Shown one piece after another: positions 33,529-42,161 of a stretch of 62,108 bases of DNA (positions are counted from its first letter, which is position 1; every line of letters begins with the position of its first letter). The notes under the pieces are model-generated. The model searched no databases and had not been told where the DNA came from. It saw nothing but the letters and a program-made list of their open reading frames with translations. A program made the translations under genes and the position numbers. This stretch comes from JANLTP01 sp031363055 (lineage in GTDB: Bacteria; Pseudomonadota; Gammaproteobacteria; Burkholderiales; Burkholderiaceae_E). The stretch spans positions 1 to 62,108 of the forward strand of contig JANLTP010000139.1 in the NCBI GenBank assembly GCA_031363055.1, given 5' to 3'.

Positions 33529-34048
33529 GCCTTTTGTATTGCACCCGGACGGCAGCTTGCAGGCCCGTTGGCTGGCTCACGAAGGGCTCGTCGATCTGCG
33601 CTGCCTGGAGGACACCGTTGACGCCGTTCAGGCTATCCTGCAGATCGAACTGCCGCGACTCGCGAATCGTTGCATCAGTCGAAGCGATATCGCAATTTAT
33701 TGGATGGCGCCCTTGCAGTGGTTGATTCGCGTGCCTGAACCCGATGAGCAAGGACTCGCTGCAAAGCTCATGCAGTTCTCAACAGACGCCGGTCATGCTT
33801 CGGTAACCGTCGTGTCTGACGCCTTTGTCGGACTTCGGCTGGAGGGTTCGGGCGCATCACGGGTTTTGTCTGAAGGTTGCTCGCTGGATCTCGAGTCGCT
33901 TGAACAGGGCTTGTGTGCCCGAACCTTGTTGGCGCGAGCGCAGATCATGCTGATTCCCTTGCATTCGGCAGGCGGATACGATCTGTTTGTCGATCGTAGT
34001 CATGCAGACTACCTGCAGCAGTGGATCAAGGCAGCGGCCAACTGTTGA
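33521..34048 (+). CDS. soxG: Heterotetrameric sarcosine oxidase gamma subunit
   Basis: 175 aa. The gamma subunit resembles a partial GcvT/YgfZ fold. LEDTVDAVQAILQIELPRLANRCI, IYWMAPLQWLIRVPEP and SDAFVGLRLEGSGASRVLSEGCSLDLESLEQGLCARTLLARAQIMLIPL fit the family. ATG 33521 overlaps the soxA stop by eight bases and begins MAEPFVLHPDG; the ATG at 33497 is deeper in soxA and less likely. It closes the sox operon and is convergent with the TRAP permease. Confidence 0.86.
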   Translation: MAEPFVLHPDGSLQARWLAHEGLVDLRCLEDTVDAVQAILQIELPRLANRCISRSDIAIYWMAPLQWLIRVPEPDEQGLAAKLMQFSTDAGHASVTVVSDAFVGLRLEGSGASRVLSEGCSLDLESLEQGLCARTLLARAQIMLIPLHSAGGYDLFVDRSHADYLQQWIKAAANC

Positions 34049-34109
34049 GAGACCTAGTGTCCTGCCCCGCAAATAACGGGCATAAAGATTCGAGTCAAAC
34101 GAATCGACG

Positions 34110-36119
34110 TCAGGCATTACGCCTGGGCCACTGCATGAACACTACCAGTATCACCAGGCACAGGCCACCGATGTCACTGATACGGTTCGGATACACCAAC
34201 ATCAATCCGGCGGCCAGCAGCAGCCAGCGCTCGGGACCGCGCGTCTTTGCCAGCAGCCAGCCTTGAAAGCCACCGGCCAGTGCGGCAATGCCCACGGCCG
34301 CAGTCGCTGACACTAGTGCAATCGAGCCCCAGTCGGCCGTGCCGAGCTTGGCGATCGAACCCATCAATAACAAGCCCTGACCGGCCGGATCGAGTACGAA
34401 CATGAAGGGCACCAGAAACGCCGGCATCGTGTACTTCCAGCTTTGCAGTGTCGTCTTGTACGGATCGCCGCCGGTGATCGCCGCAGCAGCGAACGGCGAC
34501 AGTGCCGTCGGTGGCGAAACTTCAGAGAGTACCGCGTAATAAAAGATGAACATGTGCGCCGCAAAATCCGGCACCCCGAGTTTGATCAGGGCCGGCGCTG
34601 CGATCACCGCACAGATGATATAGCTGGCCGTCACCGGTACTGCCAGCCCGACGATCCAGACGATCAGCGCGGTGTAGATCGCGGTCAGCAACAACGAGCC
34701 GCCGGCATAGGCGAGGATGATCGAGCTGAATTTCAATCCCAGTCCGGTCAGCGTCACGACGCCGACAATGAGCCCGGCGCCGGCGCAGGTCGTACCGACA
34801 TTCAGCATGCCAATCGAACCGCCTTCGAGCGCGCGTACCAGACCGGATTGGCGCAAGCGTTGCCAGAAGCCGCCCGAGGAGCCGGCAGAGGAGCCGAACA
34901 GATTGCGCGGCAACAGCGCACAGTCACTGCGAATAAAGCTGGTCAGCACCGCCAGCAGCGTTGCCCAGAACACTGACAGCACCGGTGAATAACCGAGCAG
35001 CATGAAGACTATGATCGAGACCAGTGAAATGAAGTGAAAGCCATAGTTGCGGGTCAGTTCCCAGACGCCGGCAACCTTCTCGAACTGGGTGTTGCGCATA
35101 CCGTACTTGCGGGCATCGATCTCGACCATCAGGAATAAAGCCAGATAGAACAGTAGCGTCGGAATCACTGCCATCAGCAACACATCAAGATACGAGATCT
35201 TCAGGTACTCGGCGATCAGGAACGCGGCTGCGCCTAGCACCGGTGGCGAAATGATGGCGCCCAGTCCGCCTGCCGCCAGCAATCCGCCGGCGGCATTTTT
35301 TTCATATCCGACTTTCGAGAGCATCGGATAGGCAACCGCTCCCAAGGTGACGGTGGTCGCGACACCCGAACCGGACGGGCCACCCAGCAGGAACGAAGCC
35401 AGTACGACCGTGCGGCCAGCACCGGTCGGTTTGCCACCCATCGCCGAAAACGAGAAGTCGATGAAAAATTTGCCGGCGTTCGAAAACTGCAGCACAGCGC
35501 CGAAAATCGTGAAGAGAATGATCAGCGACGATGAGACGTCGACGGCGGCGCCGAATATGCCTTCAAGCGTCATGTACATGTGCCCGACCAGTCGTCCCAG
35601 ATCGTAGCCCTTGTGTGTCCACGGCGACGGCAGCGACGGACCGGCGAAGGCGTAGGCAATGAAGAGCAGCGTGACGATCGGCATCACCCAACCATTGGTG
35701 CGTCGCATCGCTTCGAGGATCAGCAGAATCAGAATCACGCCGAACACGATGTCCCAGGGCAATGGCGAGGTATTTCGGTCGGTGAAGTCGTCGCCACCGA
35801 GAATCATGTAGCCGACAATCGCCACCGAGGCCAGCGCTGCGAACCAGTCCCACGGCATGACGCGATGGCGGAATCGCCGGGCAATCGGGAACGCGATGAA
35901 CGTCAGGAACAGCACAAATGCAACGTGTACAGAGCGCAAGGTCTGGGTCGGCACAATCGAATAGGCCGAGTACAGGTGGAACAGCGACATCGACACCGCG
36001 CCCAGCAACAAAAACAGACCGAGCGCGCCACCGAGCTTGTTGGCGGCACCCTCCTCTGCTTCGACAAAGGACTCGGCCTTTTTCAGCGCCTCGGCACTGA
36101 CACCTGCTATATCACTCAA
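34110..36119 (-). CDS. TRAP transporter fused permease (DctQM-like, TAXI class)
   Basis: 669 aa with about 16 hydrophobic segments: an N-terminal 4-TM part (DctQ-like) fused to a 12-TM DctM-like part. Typical stretches are FGAVLQFSNAGKFFIDFSFSAMGGKPTGAGRTVVLASFLLGGPSGSGVATTVTLGAVAYPML, ANAGGLLAAGGLGAIISPPVLGAAAFLIAEYL and LSEVSPPTALSPFAAAAITGGDPYKTTLQSWKYTMPAFLVPFMF. It drives sodium- or proton-coupled uptake with the TAXI protein upstream (10-bp gap). It may carry the substrate of the sox operon; no proof. Confidence 0.93.
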   Translation of the reverse strand: MSDIAGVSAEALKKAESFVEAEEGAANKLGGALGLFLLLGAVSMSLFHLYSAYSIVPTQTLRSVHVAFVLFLTFIAFPIARRFRHRVMPWDWFAALASVAIVGYMILGGDDFTDRNTSPLPWDIVFGVILILLILEAMRRTNGWVMPIVTLLFIAYAFAGPSLPSPWTHKGYDLGRLVGHMYMTLEGIFGAAVDVSSSLIILFTIFGAVLQFSNAGKFFIDFSFSAMGGKPTGAGRTVVLASFLLGGPSGSGVATTVTLGAVAYPMLSKVGYEKNAAGGLLAAGGLGAIISPPVLGAAAFLIAEYLKISYLDVLLMAVIPTLLFYLALFLMVEIDARKYGMRNTQFEKVAGVWELTRNYGFHFISLVSIIVFMLLGYSPVLSVFWATLLAVLTSFIRSDCALLPRNLFGSSAGSSGGFWQRLRQSGLVRALEGGSIGMLNVGTTCAGAGLIVGVVTLTGLGLKFSSIILAYAGGSLLLTAIYTALIVWIVGLAVPVTASYIICAVIAAPALIKLGVPDFAAHMFIFYYAVLSEVSPPTALSPFAAAAITGGDPYKTTLQSWKYTMPAFLVPFMFVLDPAGQGLLLMGSIAKLGTADWGSIALVSATAAVGIAALAGGFQGWLLAKTRGPERWLLLAAGLMLVYPNRISDIGGLCLVILVVFMQWPRRNA

Positions 36120-36129
36120 GACTTTGCGC

Positions 36130-37116
36130 TCAGTTCAGCTTGATGCCTTTTTCGGTAAAGTACTTGATTGCTCCGGGGTGAAACGGAATTGGCGTCGCGC
36201 TGGCCTTCTGGCTCTCCAGCTTGAAGTTGGCGGCTTCCTTATGGACGGCGATCAGATCGTCACGTTTCTCGAAAATCGTCTTGACGATGTTGTAGGCGGT
36301 CTTCTCATCCATGTTCTCATGGGCCACCAGGATATTCATCACGGTGGCCTGTTTGTTATCGGTGTCCATGCCCTTGTAAACGGATTTCGGGATCACATCT
36401 TCGATATAGAGATCGCCGTATTTGCCGTTCATCTTGCTGACGGTATCGGCATGGTCGACCATCTTGATCTTTGTGCCCGGGGTATTGGCGAGATCGGTGA
36501 CCGCGCCGGTTGGCAGGCCACCCACCCAAAAGAATGCGTCTATCTTTCTGTCCTTCAGTGCGTTGACCGATTCGGCAACGCCGAGCCGCTCGCGTTTCAA
36601 ATCCTTGTCGCGATCCAGGCCTGCCGCTTCGATGACCCGAAAGGCCATTACCTCGGTGGCGCTGCCCGGTGATCCGGTCGAGACGCGTTTGCCCTTCAGG
36701 TCCGACATTGTGCTGATGCCGGTACCTTCAACTGTGGCCACATGCATGCGATTCGGGTACAGGATCATCAGCGTCTTGAGCGGAATCTTGCCACTGGCGA
36801 ATTTGTCCTTGCCCTGGGCGGCATCCAACGCTGCGTCAGACATGACCAAGCCGACATAGGGTTTACCAGAGCCAATGAGTTTCAGATTGTCGACCGACCC
36901 ACCGGTCACTTCGGCGGTGGCTTGCATGCCTGGCACGAATTTCGATAGCACCGAAGCGATGCCGCCGCCCAGAGGGTAATAAACACCGCCAGTGCCGCCG
37001 GTGGCAATCGACAGGTTCTGCGCCAGCGCAGCGCCGCCGACCAACGACAGCAGCAACACCGTCGCGGCCGATGCAGCGCCACGGCTCAGCGACGATCGAA
37101 ATAGTGAAATACGCAA
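36130..37116 (-). CDS. TAXI-family TRAP solute-binding protein
   Basis: A signal peptide (SAATVLLLSLVGGAALAQ) is followed by NLSIATGGTGGVYYPLGGGIASVLSKFVPGMQATAEVTGGSVDNLKLIGSGKPYVGLVMSDAALDAAQG, the TAXI consensus TxATGGxxGxYYPxG. 328 aa. TAXI proteins bind glutamate-like or other small anions. It is the first gene of a two-gene TRAP operon, divergent from emrA. A 206-bp promoter-bearing gap separates the two. Confidence 0.93.
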   Translation of the reverse strand: MRISLFRSSLSRGAASAATVLLLSLVGGAALAQNLSIATGGTGGVYYPLGGGIASVLSKFVPGMQATAEVTGGSVDNLKLIGSGKPYVGLVMSDAALDAAQGKDKFASGKIPLKTLMILYPNRMHVATVEGTGISTMSDLKGKRVSTGSPGSATEVMAFRVIEAAGLDRDKDLKRERLGVAESVNALKDRKIDAFFWVGGLPTGAVTDLANTPGTKIKMVDHADTVSKMNGKYGDLYIEDVIPKSVYKGMDTDNKQATVMNILVAHENMDEKTAYNIVKTIFEKRDDLIAVHKEAANFKLESQKASATPIPFHPGAIKYFTEKGIKLN

Positions 37117-37322
37117 TGCAGTCTCCCTGGCAAATTATCGGTTGGCCGGGCGGATGCTCATTGGCGTCCGCTAACCGGTGCTGCCGCAGTCTATTCAGAC
37201 CAATGCTCAGGGTCAAATCGGATGGATCGGACCGCCGGGGCGACTAATGAAACAACTTGGTTGTAGACGTCAACCCGAGATAATGCTTTGGGGTTCAATG
37301 ATTCTCGTTCGCCACAGACTCC
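37117..37322. promoter_or_regulatory. Divergent intergenic region, TAXI gene / emrA
   Basis: These 206 bases separate two divergent operons. They must hold both promoters. I see no convincing −35/−10 pair, palindrome or riboswitch-like element. Confidence 0.35.
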
Positions 37323-38651
37323 ATGACTTCTACAGACTCGTCCGCCGCTGCCGCATCCCATTCCGAACCTGGCCTCAAGGGCATTGGCAAGGGCAGTAGC
37401 AACGGTAGTGGCAATGGCAACCCGCGCGTACGGCGACTCGGACTCAGCTTGGTCTTGTTGGCGGTACTGGTCGGCGCGGCGGTTTATATCTGGTGGTGGC
37501 TCGAGCATGGCCAGCGCTACATCAGCACCGATAACGCTTATGTTCAAGGCAACCTCGTGCTGGTTACCGCACAGACGCCTGGCACAGTCGTTGCAATTCA
37601 CGCCGGCGAAACCGATCGTGTGATTGCCGGTCAGACTTTGGTGGCGCTGGCCGAGACCGACGCGCGGCTCGCATTGACCGAGGCCGAAGCCGAGTTGGCG
37701 CAGACCGTCCGTGAATTGCAAACCGTCTACGCTGGCGATGGCAGCTTGCGCGCGCAGATTACCCTTCGCAGTGCCGAGCTGGCGCGCGCTCGCGCCGATG
37801 GTGTGCGTACTGCCGGTGACTTGACGCGGCGCCAGCGATTGGCCGATAGCGGCGCCATCAGCGACGAGGAGATTCGCCACGCCGAAGCCGCCGCTGCGGT
37901 ATCGCGCAATTCAATCGCAGTAGCGGGCGCCGCGCTCAACACGGCCCGCGAAGGCCGCAGCGCCAGTCGTATGCTGGTGGCCGGCACCACCGTCGAGAAT
38001 CATCCGAATGTGCGCCGCGCTGCGGCAAAACTACGGGCCGCCCACGTCGCCTTGCACCGCACGACCATACCAGCGCCGCTCAGCGGCCATGTGGCTCGCC
38101 GCAGCGTCCAGGTCGGGCAGCGAATTGCGGCTGGTACAGCGCTGATGACCCTGGTCGCACTCGAGCAGGTCTGGGTCGATGCCAACTTCAAGGAATCGCA
38201 GTTGGCGAACTTGCGTCTCGGTCAGCCGGTGCGCCTCAGCGCAGACCTGTATGGCAATCAAGTCAAGTTTACCGGCACCGTCGCTGGTCTTGCCGTTGGA
38301 ACCGGTGCCGCGTTCGCTTTATTGCCGGCACAAAATGCCACCGGCAACTGGATCAAGGTGGTACAGCGGGTGCCGGTACGCATCACGCTTGATACGACGC
38401 AATTGCTTGAACATCCGCTCCGGGTTGGGCTGTCCATGCGCGTCGAGATCGACGTCTCGAAGCAAGATGGAAAGCTGCTGGCTGAAACGCCGACTCAGGT
38501 GATTTCGCAGACCGGGTCGTTCGACTCGACGCAAGCCGAAGCCGATGCCGATAGCGCCGCGCTGCGAATCATTCAGGCAAATCTGGTGGTTCCCGAGCAC
38601 GCGCAGTCCGAGCGCGAGACATCCGAACCCAAGTCTCGCATCGGCCGCTGA
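37323..38651 (+). CDS. emrA: Membrane-fusion protein, EmrA/HlyD family
   Basis: 442 aa. A cytoplasmic Gly/Ser/Asn-rich N-terminus (GIGKGSSNGSGNGN, from short repeats near 37380-37421) precedes one TM (LGLSLVLLAVLVGAAVYIWWWL), then RYISTDNAYVQGNLVLVTAQTPGTVVAIHAGETDRVIAGQTLVAL (biotinyl-lipoyl-like half), a long coiled-coil hairpin, and TTIPAPLSGHVARRSVQVGQRIAAGTALMTLVALEQVWVDANFKESQLANLRLGQPV. It bridges the EmrB pump to an outer-membrane channel, which is not encoded here. It is 15 bp upstream of emrB. Confidence 0.92.
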   Translation: MTSTDSSAAAASHSEPGLKGIGKGSSNGSGNGNPRVRRLGLSLVLLAVLVGAAVYIWWWLEHGQRYISTDNAYVQGNLVLVTAQTPGTVVAIHAGETDRVIAGQTLVALAETDARLALTEAEAELAQTVRELQTVYAGDGSLRAQITLRSAELARARADGVRTAGDLTRRQRLADSGAISDEEIRHAEAAAAVSRNSIAVAGAALNTAREGRSASRMLVAGTTVENHPNVRRAAAKLRAAHVALHRTTIPAPLSGHVARRSVQVGQRIAAGTALMTLVALEQVWVDANFKESQLANLRLGQPVRLSADLYGNQVKFTGTVAGLAVGTGAAFALLPAQNATGNWIKVVQRVPVRITLDTTQLLEHPLRVGLSMRVEIDVSKQDGKLLAETPTQVISQTGSFDSTQAEADADSAALRIIQANLVVPEHAQSERETSEPKSRIGR

Positions 38652-38666
38652 CCGCACGTATCCCGG

Positions 38667-40223
38667 ATGTCCGACAAAACCTCCAAACAGCCCCAGGCAC
38701 ACCCACCCTTGCAAGGCGCGGAGCGCATACTCGGCACCTTGGTGTTGTCGTTGGCGACATTCATGAATGTGCTCGACTCGTCCATTGCCAATGTCTCGCT
38801 GCCCGCGATCGCGGGTGATCTCGGCGCCAGCGTACATCAGGGCACCTGGATCATTACCAGCTTCGGCATTGCAACGGCTATCTCGATGCCGCTGACTGGA
38901 TGGCTGACCCAACGCTTCGGCCAAGTGCGCCTGTTTGTCGCCAGCGTACTGCTGTTCGTGCTGGCATCGTTTCTGTGTGGACAGGCGCCGTCGATCGAGT
39001 GGTTGATCGCGTTCAGAGTACTACAAGGTTTGGTCGCAGGTCCGATGATGCCGCTATCGCAAATACTGGTGATGGCGAGCCATCCGCCGGAGCGATCCGG
39101 CGCCGCGTTGGCGGTCTGGTCGATGACCATTTTGATTGCGCCGATCGTCGGCCCACTGCTGGGCGGCTGGATCAGTGACAACCTGCACTGGGCCTGGATT
39201 TTCTACATCAATATTCCGATTGGTTTGGCTTGTGCCGCGTTGACCTGGATCATTTATCGGCGTCGCGAATCGGTGCGGCGTCGAATCCCGGTCGACGCCA
39301 TTGGCTTGATCCTGGTCGTCATCTGGGTCGGCGCATTTCAGATCATGCTCGATACCGGCAAGGACGACGATTGGTTAGCTGCCACTTCAATCGTTGTCCT
39401 TGGCCTGGCGGCGCTGATCGGCTTCGCCAGCTTTCTGGTCTGGGAGTTGACCGATGATCATCCGATCGTCGAGATCAGAACTTTTGGTGATCGTAATTAC
39501 ACGCTCGGCGTCATCAGTCTGTCAGGCGGGTTTGCGCTGTTCTCCGGCAATATTGTCCTGCTGCCACTGTGGTTGCAGCAGTCAATGGGCTACACCGCCA
39601 CCTGGGCCGGACTGGTGCTGGCGCCGGTCGGCGCCATCGCGATCATGACCACACCGCTGGCCGGACGGGCGATCGACCGCGGCTATGCCCGCTCGATTGC
39701 AGTGCTGGCGTTCATGTCGTTCGCGTTATCGTTCTGGTTACGGTCACGGTTCACCATTCAGGCCGACTTCATGAGCATTGTCCTGCCGATGTTTTTTCAG
39801 GGCATCGGTGGCGCGCTGTTTTTCATTTCAACGGTAGCGATTTCATTTTCGAACTTGCCGCCGGATCGACTGCCGCTGGCCTCGGGGCTCAGTAACTTCG
39901 TGCGCATCTCGGCCGGCGCGTTCGGGACCTCGATCGGCACAACCGTCTGGGAGGCGCGCAGCCGACATCACCGCGTGCATCTGATCGAGGCGGCAAGCCG
40001 AGAAGGCTGGTCGCTCGATCAGCCATTTTTCGATCCGTTCAGAAATGTCGGCATGGATCAGGAACAGATTCGCGCGCAGCTCGAGCGCCTGATAGACCAG
40101 CAGGCGGCAACGCTGGCGGTAAATGACGTGTTCCTGGCGACGATGTTTCTTTATTTGCTGTTGATCGTGCCGGTTTTGCTGGCCAATCCGGTTCGGGTGA
40201 AACGCAAGAGAGGCGCTGGATGA
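38667..40223 (+). CDS. emrB: DHA2-family multidrug efflux MFS transporter, EmrB-like
   Basis: A 14-TM drug:H+ antiporter (518 aa). Motifs: LATFMNVLDSSIANVSLPAIAGDLGASVHQGTWIITSFGIATAISMPLTGWLTQRFGQVRLF (motif D1 and motif A), and RVLQGLVAGPMMPLSQ with WSMTILIAPIVGPLLGGWISDNLHWAWIFYINIPIGL (motif C region). It exports hydrophobic compounds with EmrA. No MarR-type regulator is next to it. The gene after it is an AT-richer unrelated insertion on the other strand. Confidence 0.93.
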   Translation: MSDKTSKQPQAHPPLQGAERILGTLVLSLATFMNVLDSSIANVSLPAIAGDLGASVHQGTWIITSFGIATAISMPLTGWLTQRFGQVRLFVASVLLFVLASFLCGQAPSIEWLIAFRVLQGLVAGPMMPLSQILVMASHPPERSGAALAVWSMTILIAPIVGPLLGGWISDNLHWAWIFYINIPIGLACAALTWIIYRRRESVRRRIPVDAIGLILVVIWVGAFQIMLDTGKDDDWLAATSIVVLGLAALIGFASFLVWELTDDHPIVEIRTFGDRNYTLGVISLSGGFALFSGNIVLLPLWLQQSMGYTATWAGLVLAPVGAIAIMTTPLAGRAIDRGYARSIAVLAFMSFALSFWLRSRFTIQADFMSIVLPMFFQGIGGALFFISTVAISFSNLPPDRLPLASGLSNFVRISAGAFGTSIGTTVWEARSRHHRVHLIEAASREGWSLDQPFFDPFRNVGMDQEQIRAQLERLIDQQAATLAVNDVFLATMFLYLLLIVPVLLANPVRVKRKRGAG

Positions 40224-40328
40224 CTTACCGGCGTTGGGTGCAGGCGGCAGCAGCGCGCGACTCATTTGCTCCGTCCCTCAGCGCCACCGCGCAGGAATTG
40301 CACGGTCTCAACGGCGATCACCCCTCAT

Positions 40329-40358
40329 AAACTGCCTTCACTCAAACTGCCTTCACTC
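40329..40358. repeat. Perfect 15-bp tandem duplication
   Basis: AAACTGCCTTCACTC at 40329-40343 is repeated exactly at 40344-40358, at the edge of the AT-richer island after emrB. It could be a duplication footprint left by slippage or insertion. Confidence 0.9.
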
Positions 40359-40565
40359 AATATGTTTTTTGTTGTGCAGACTCGCGACAACTGACGCCCA
40401 GTCGTGGGTGTAGGCATTGAACCGCCGTAGATCTTTTGTTTCCTTCAAAGCTCGGGGCGCTGCAGTGACCAGCCTGGCACTTTGAGCTACAGGTAGATTC
40501 GGCGGAACAGTCTGCGCTTCTGGTTTGCTTGTGATCAAACTGTTCTCCTGACGTAGAAGTTCCAA
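40353..40565 (-). CDS. Small hypothetical protein downstream of the NDT-like gene
   Basis: A 70-aa frame (start MELLRQENSLITSKPEAQ) that begins inside the last 31 bases of the NDT-like gene. It is hydrophilic, without a recognisable domain; the end is basic (HNKKHIE). Overlap and direction fit a second gene of the same small operon, but coding potential is not otherwise supported. Confidence 0.35.
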   Translation of the reverse strand: MELLRQENSLITSKPEAQTVPPNLPVAQSARLVTAAPRALKETKDLRRFNAYTHDWASVVASLHNKKHIE

Positions 40566-41935
40566 AACGCGTTTGTAAGCATCGGATTGTAGGTCATAAC
40601 ACGATAAATGCTTCCTGAGATACTCTCGCGAAGAACCAAATGGGTGGGATTTGCGCGCACCTCTCGTTGTGGGAATTGCTCAACCTCATATTCCATCGTT
40701 TGAAGCAACACTGCTCTGAGAAGCCTCGCACAACTATCGATCGATCGAACAACCAACACCCCAACGGCAACACCGTTTACCAAATGCACCTGAATACCTA
40801 ACGGATGTGTGTCCTTGAGCAATTTCGCACGACGGTCGTAGTGATTCGCCAGTTCTGTTTCGAGTCGGCTACGAATGAGTTCGACATGAGGCGTCGGATC
40901 AGCCCCGAGCCAACCGCGCACGACGGGATCCGACCACGCCAAGTGCGGCGAAACAGACTTTAAACTTCCGAGAAGTAGAACGCACTCTTCAGAGGCAGTC
41001 GAATCAGTTGGGATAAGCTGGGACAAGAAATTCTGAAAATACTTGCTATCGACTTCGGGTACAAACGCAATTACTGTCTTCCCTTGAGCGAGCGTCGATG
41101 CGAGTTCAGAGTCCTTCCCCAATGTGTCACTCTCCTGGGCCAGAAAAATTGTGCAATTCGCCCGTTTGAGCATCAATGCTTCTGCTAAACCCTTGTCGAT
41201 ACGGTCCGCCGCATAGGCAAGTGTCGGGTCAAAGTAACGCAGGTTGAGGTCATTGATATCCGCGTGAGAAAAGAGCTCAGCACAGAAGTTCGACACAAAC
41301 AAGAATTCGTGACGTTCTCGCATGGATGTCGCGACATAAACGTCTAAATGCTCTGACGTCAAGTATGCCTCCTGGTTTGATGTGCCCGACTGAATTGCGC
41401 CTTCAAGCCTCGCTTTCAAAGCTTTTATTTCCGGATCATTCGGATCCTTGTCGACCTGCCTTTTCACCTCTGCTCCAGCGATATAACCAAGTAACGGTAA
41501 ATCTTCGGTAGCGATACTTTCAAGTTCTGAGAACGGTGGACGACGATTGATGAAGCGCGCGGGCTCCAAGGGGGTAAAAAATTCTACGAACGCTCGAAGT
41601 GCGTCGGAGTCGCGAGAACAAACACGAAATGCGCGTTTCACATTTCCAAAATTCAAGAGCGCAAACTTTTCGAAGCGTGTGACACCGATCTCGAGCTCTT
41701 CGACGCTACAGACAGTGGGTGCGTCGTCGGACCCCGAAGAAAATCGCCCAAGGAAAATATAGTCGAAAAGGTCCGGCGATAGGCGGTCAAGCCCGAGAAG
41801 GAGCATCAACTCGTTGAACTGACTGAATCCAAGGCAAAAGGCTGAATCGAATGCTCGACTCACTCTGGCCTCGACCGCAGGGCTAGCGCTGACGCTTTCC
41901 CCTGCAAGGCGCTGGATCAGTGACTTCCAATTCAT
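40535..41935 (-). CDS. Unknown protein with nucleoside-deoxyribosyltransferase-like domain
   Basis: 466 aa. The middle domain (about 197-292) reads LDVYVATSMRERHEFLFVSNFCAELF...LRYFDPTLAYAADRIDKGLAEALMLKRANCTIFLAQESDTLGKDSELASTLAQGKTVIAFVP. This resembles the NDT/SLOG-like Rossmann group, with GKDSELASTLAQGK at the position of the catalytic-Glu motif. The N-terminal 190 residues and C-terminal 170 residues are unrecognised. ATG 41935 is preceded by GAGG at good spacing. Two sampled lines of the gene are about 47-48% GC, against about 55-57% beside it, so transfer is likely. Related domains occur in prokaryotic immune effectors; that role is inference. Confidence 0.6.
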   Translation of the reverse strand: MNWKSLIQRLAGESVSASPAVEARVSRAFDSAFCLGFSQFNELMLLLGLDRLSPDLFDYIFLGRFSSGSDDAPTVCSVEELEIGVTRFEKFALLNFGNVKRAFRVCSRDSDALRAFVEFFTPLEPARFINRRPPFSELESIATEDLPLLGYIAGAEVKRQVDKDPNDPEIKALKARLEGAIQSGTSNQEAYLTSEHLDVYVATSMRERHEFLFVSNFCAELFSHADINDLNLRYFDPTLAYAADRIDKGLAEALMLKRANCTIFLAQESDTLGKDSELASTLAQGKTVIAFVPEVDSKYFQNFLSQLIPTDSTASEECVLLLGSLKSVSPHLAWSDPVVRGWLGADPTPHVELIRSRLETELANHYDRRAKLLKDTHPLGIQVHLVNGVAVGVLVVRSIDSCARLLRAVLLQTMEYEVEQFPQREVRANPTHLVLRESISGSIYRVMTYNPMLTNAFWNFYVRRTV

Positions 41936-42161
41936 TAAGTGATCCTCGAGAGCGTTCGTGAATCTACATGATGGCATGTGATCGACAATACACAATAGCT
42001 CCAACTTCCTAATACTGACGGATCGGGTCTATGTCAGGTTCGATGATCTTCACCTCGCCTAAGCCTTGATGCCAAAGTACGGCGGTCTCATCCGCCGAGT
42101 TGCTTCGGTTGCGAGCCCGGCGCTTCGCCACTGGCGCGCTGCGATTCGAAGCAAAAAAGGT
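41936..42161. other. Intergenic region between NDT-like gene and metallophosphoesterase
   Basis: 226 bases between two − strand genes. The composition changes from AT-rich to GC-rich around 42055, which probably marks the island border. It should contain the NDT-like gene's promoter. No repeat, att site or hairpin terminator was found. Confidence 0.4.

Noticed and set aside
34443..36143. Long + strand frames antisense to the TRAP permease
   Set aside because: Arg/Gln-rich shadow translations of a well-defined 16-TM membrane protein.
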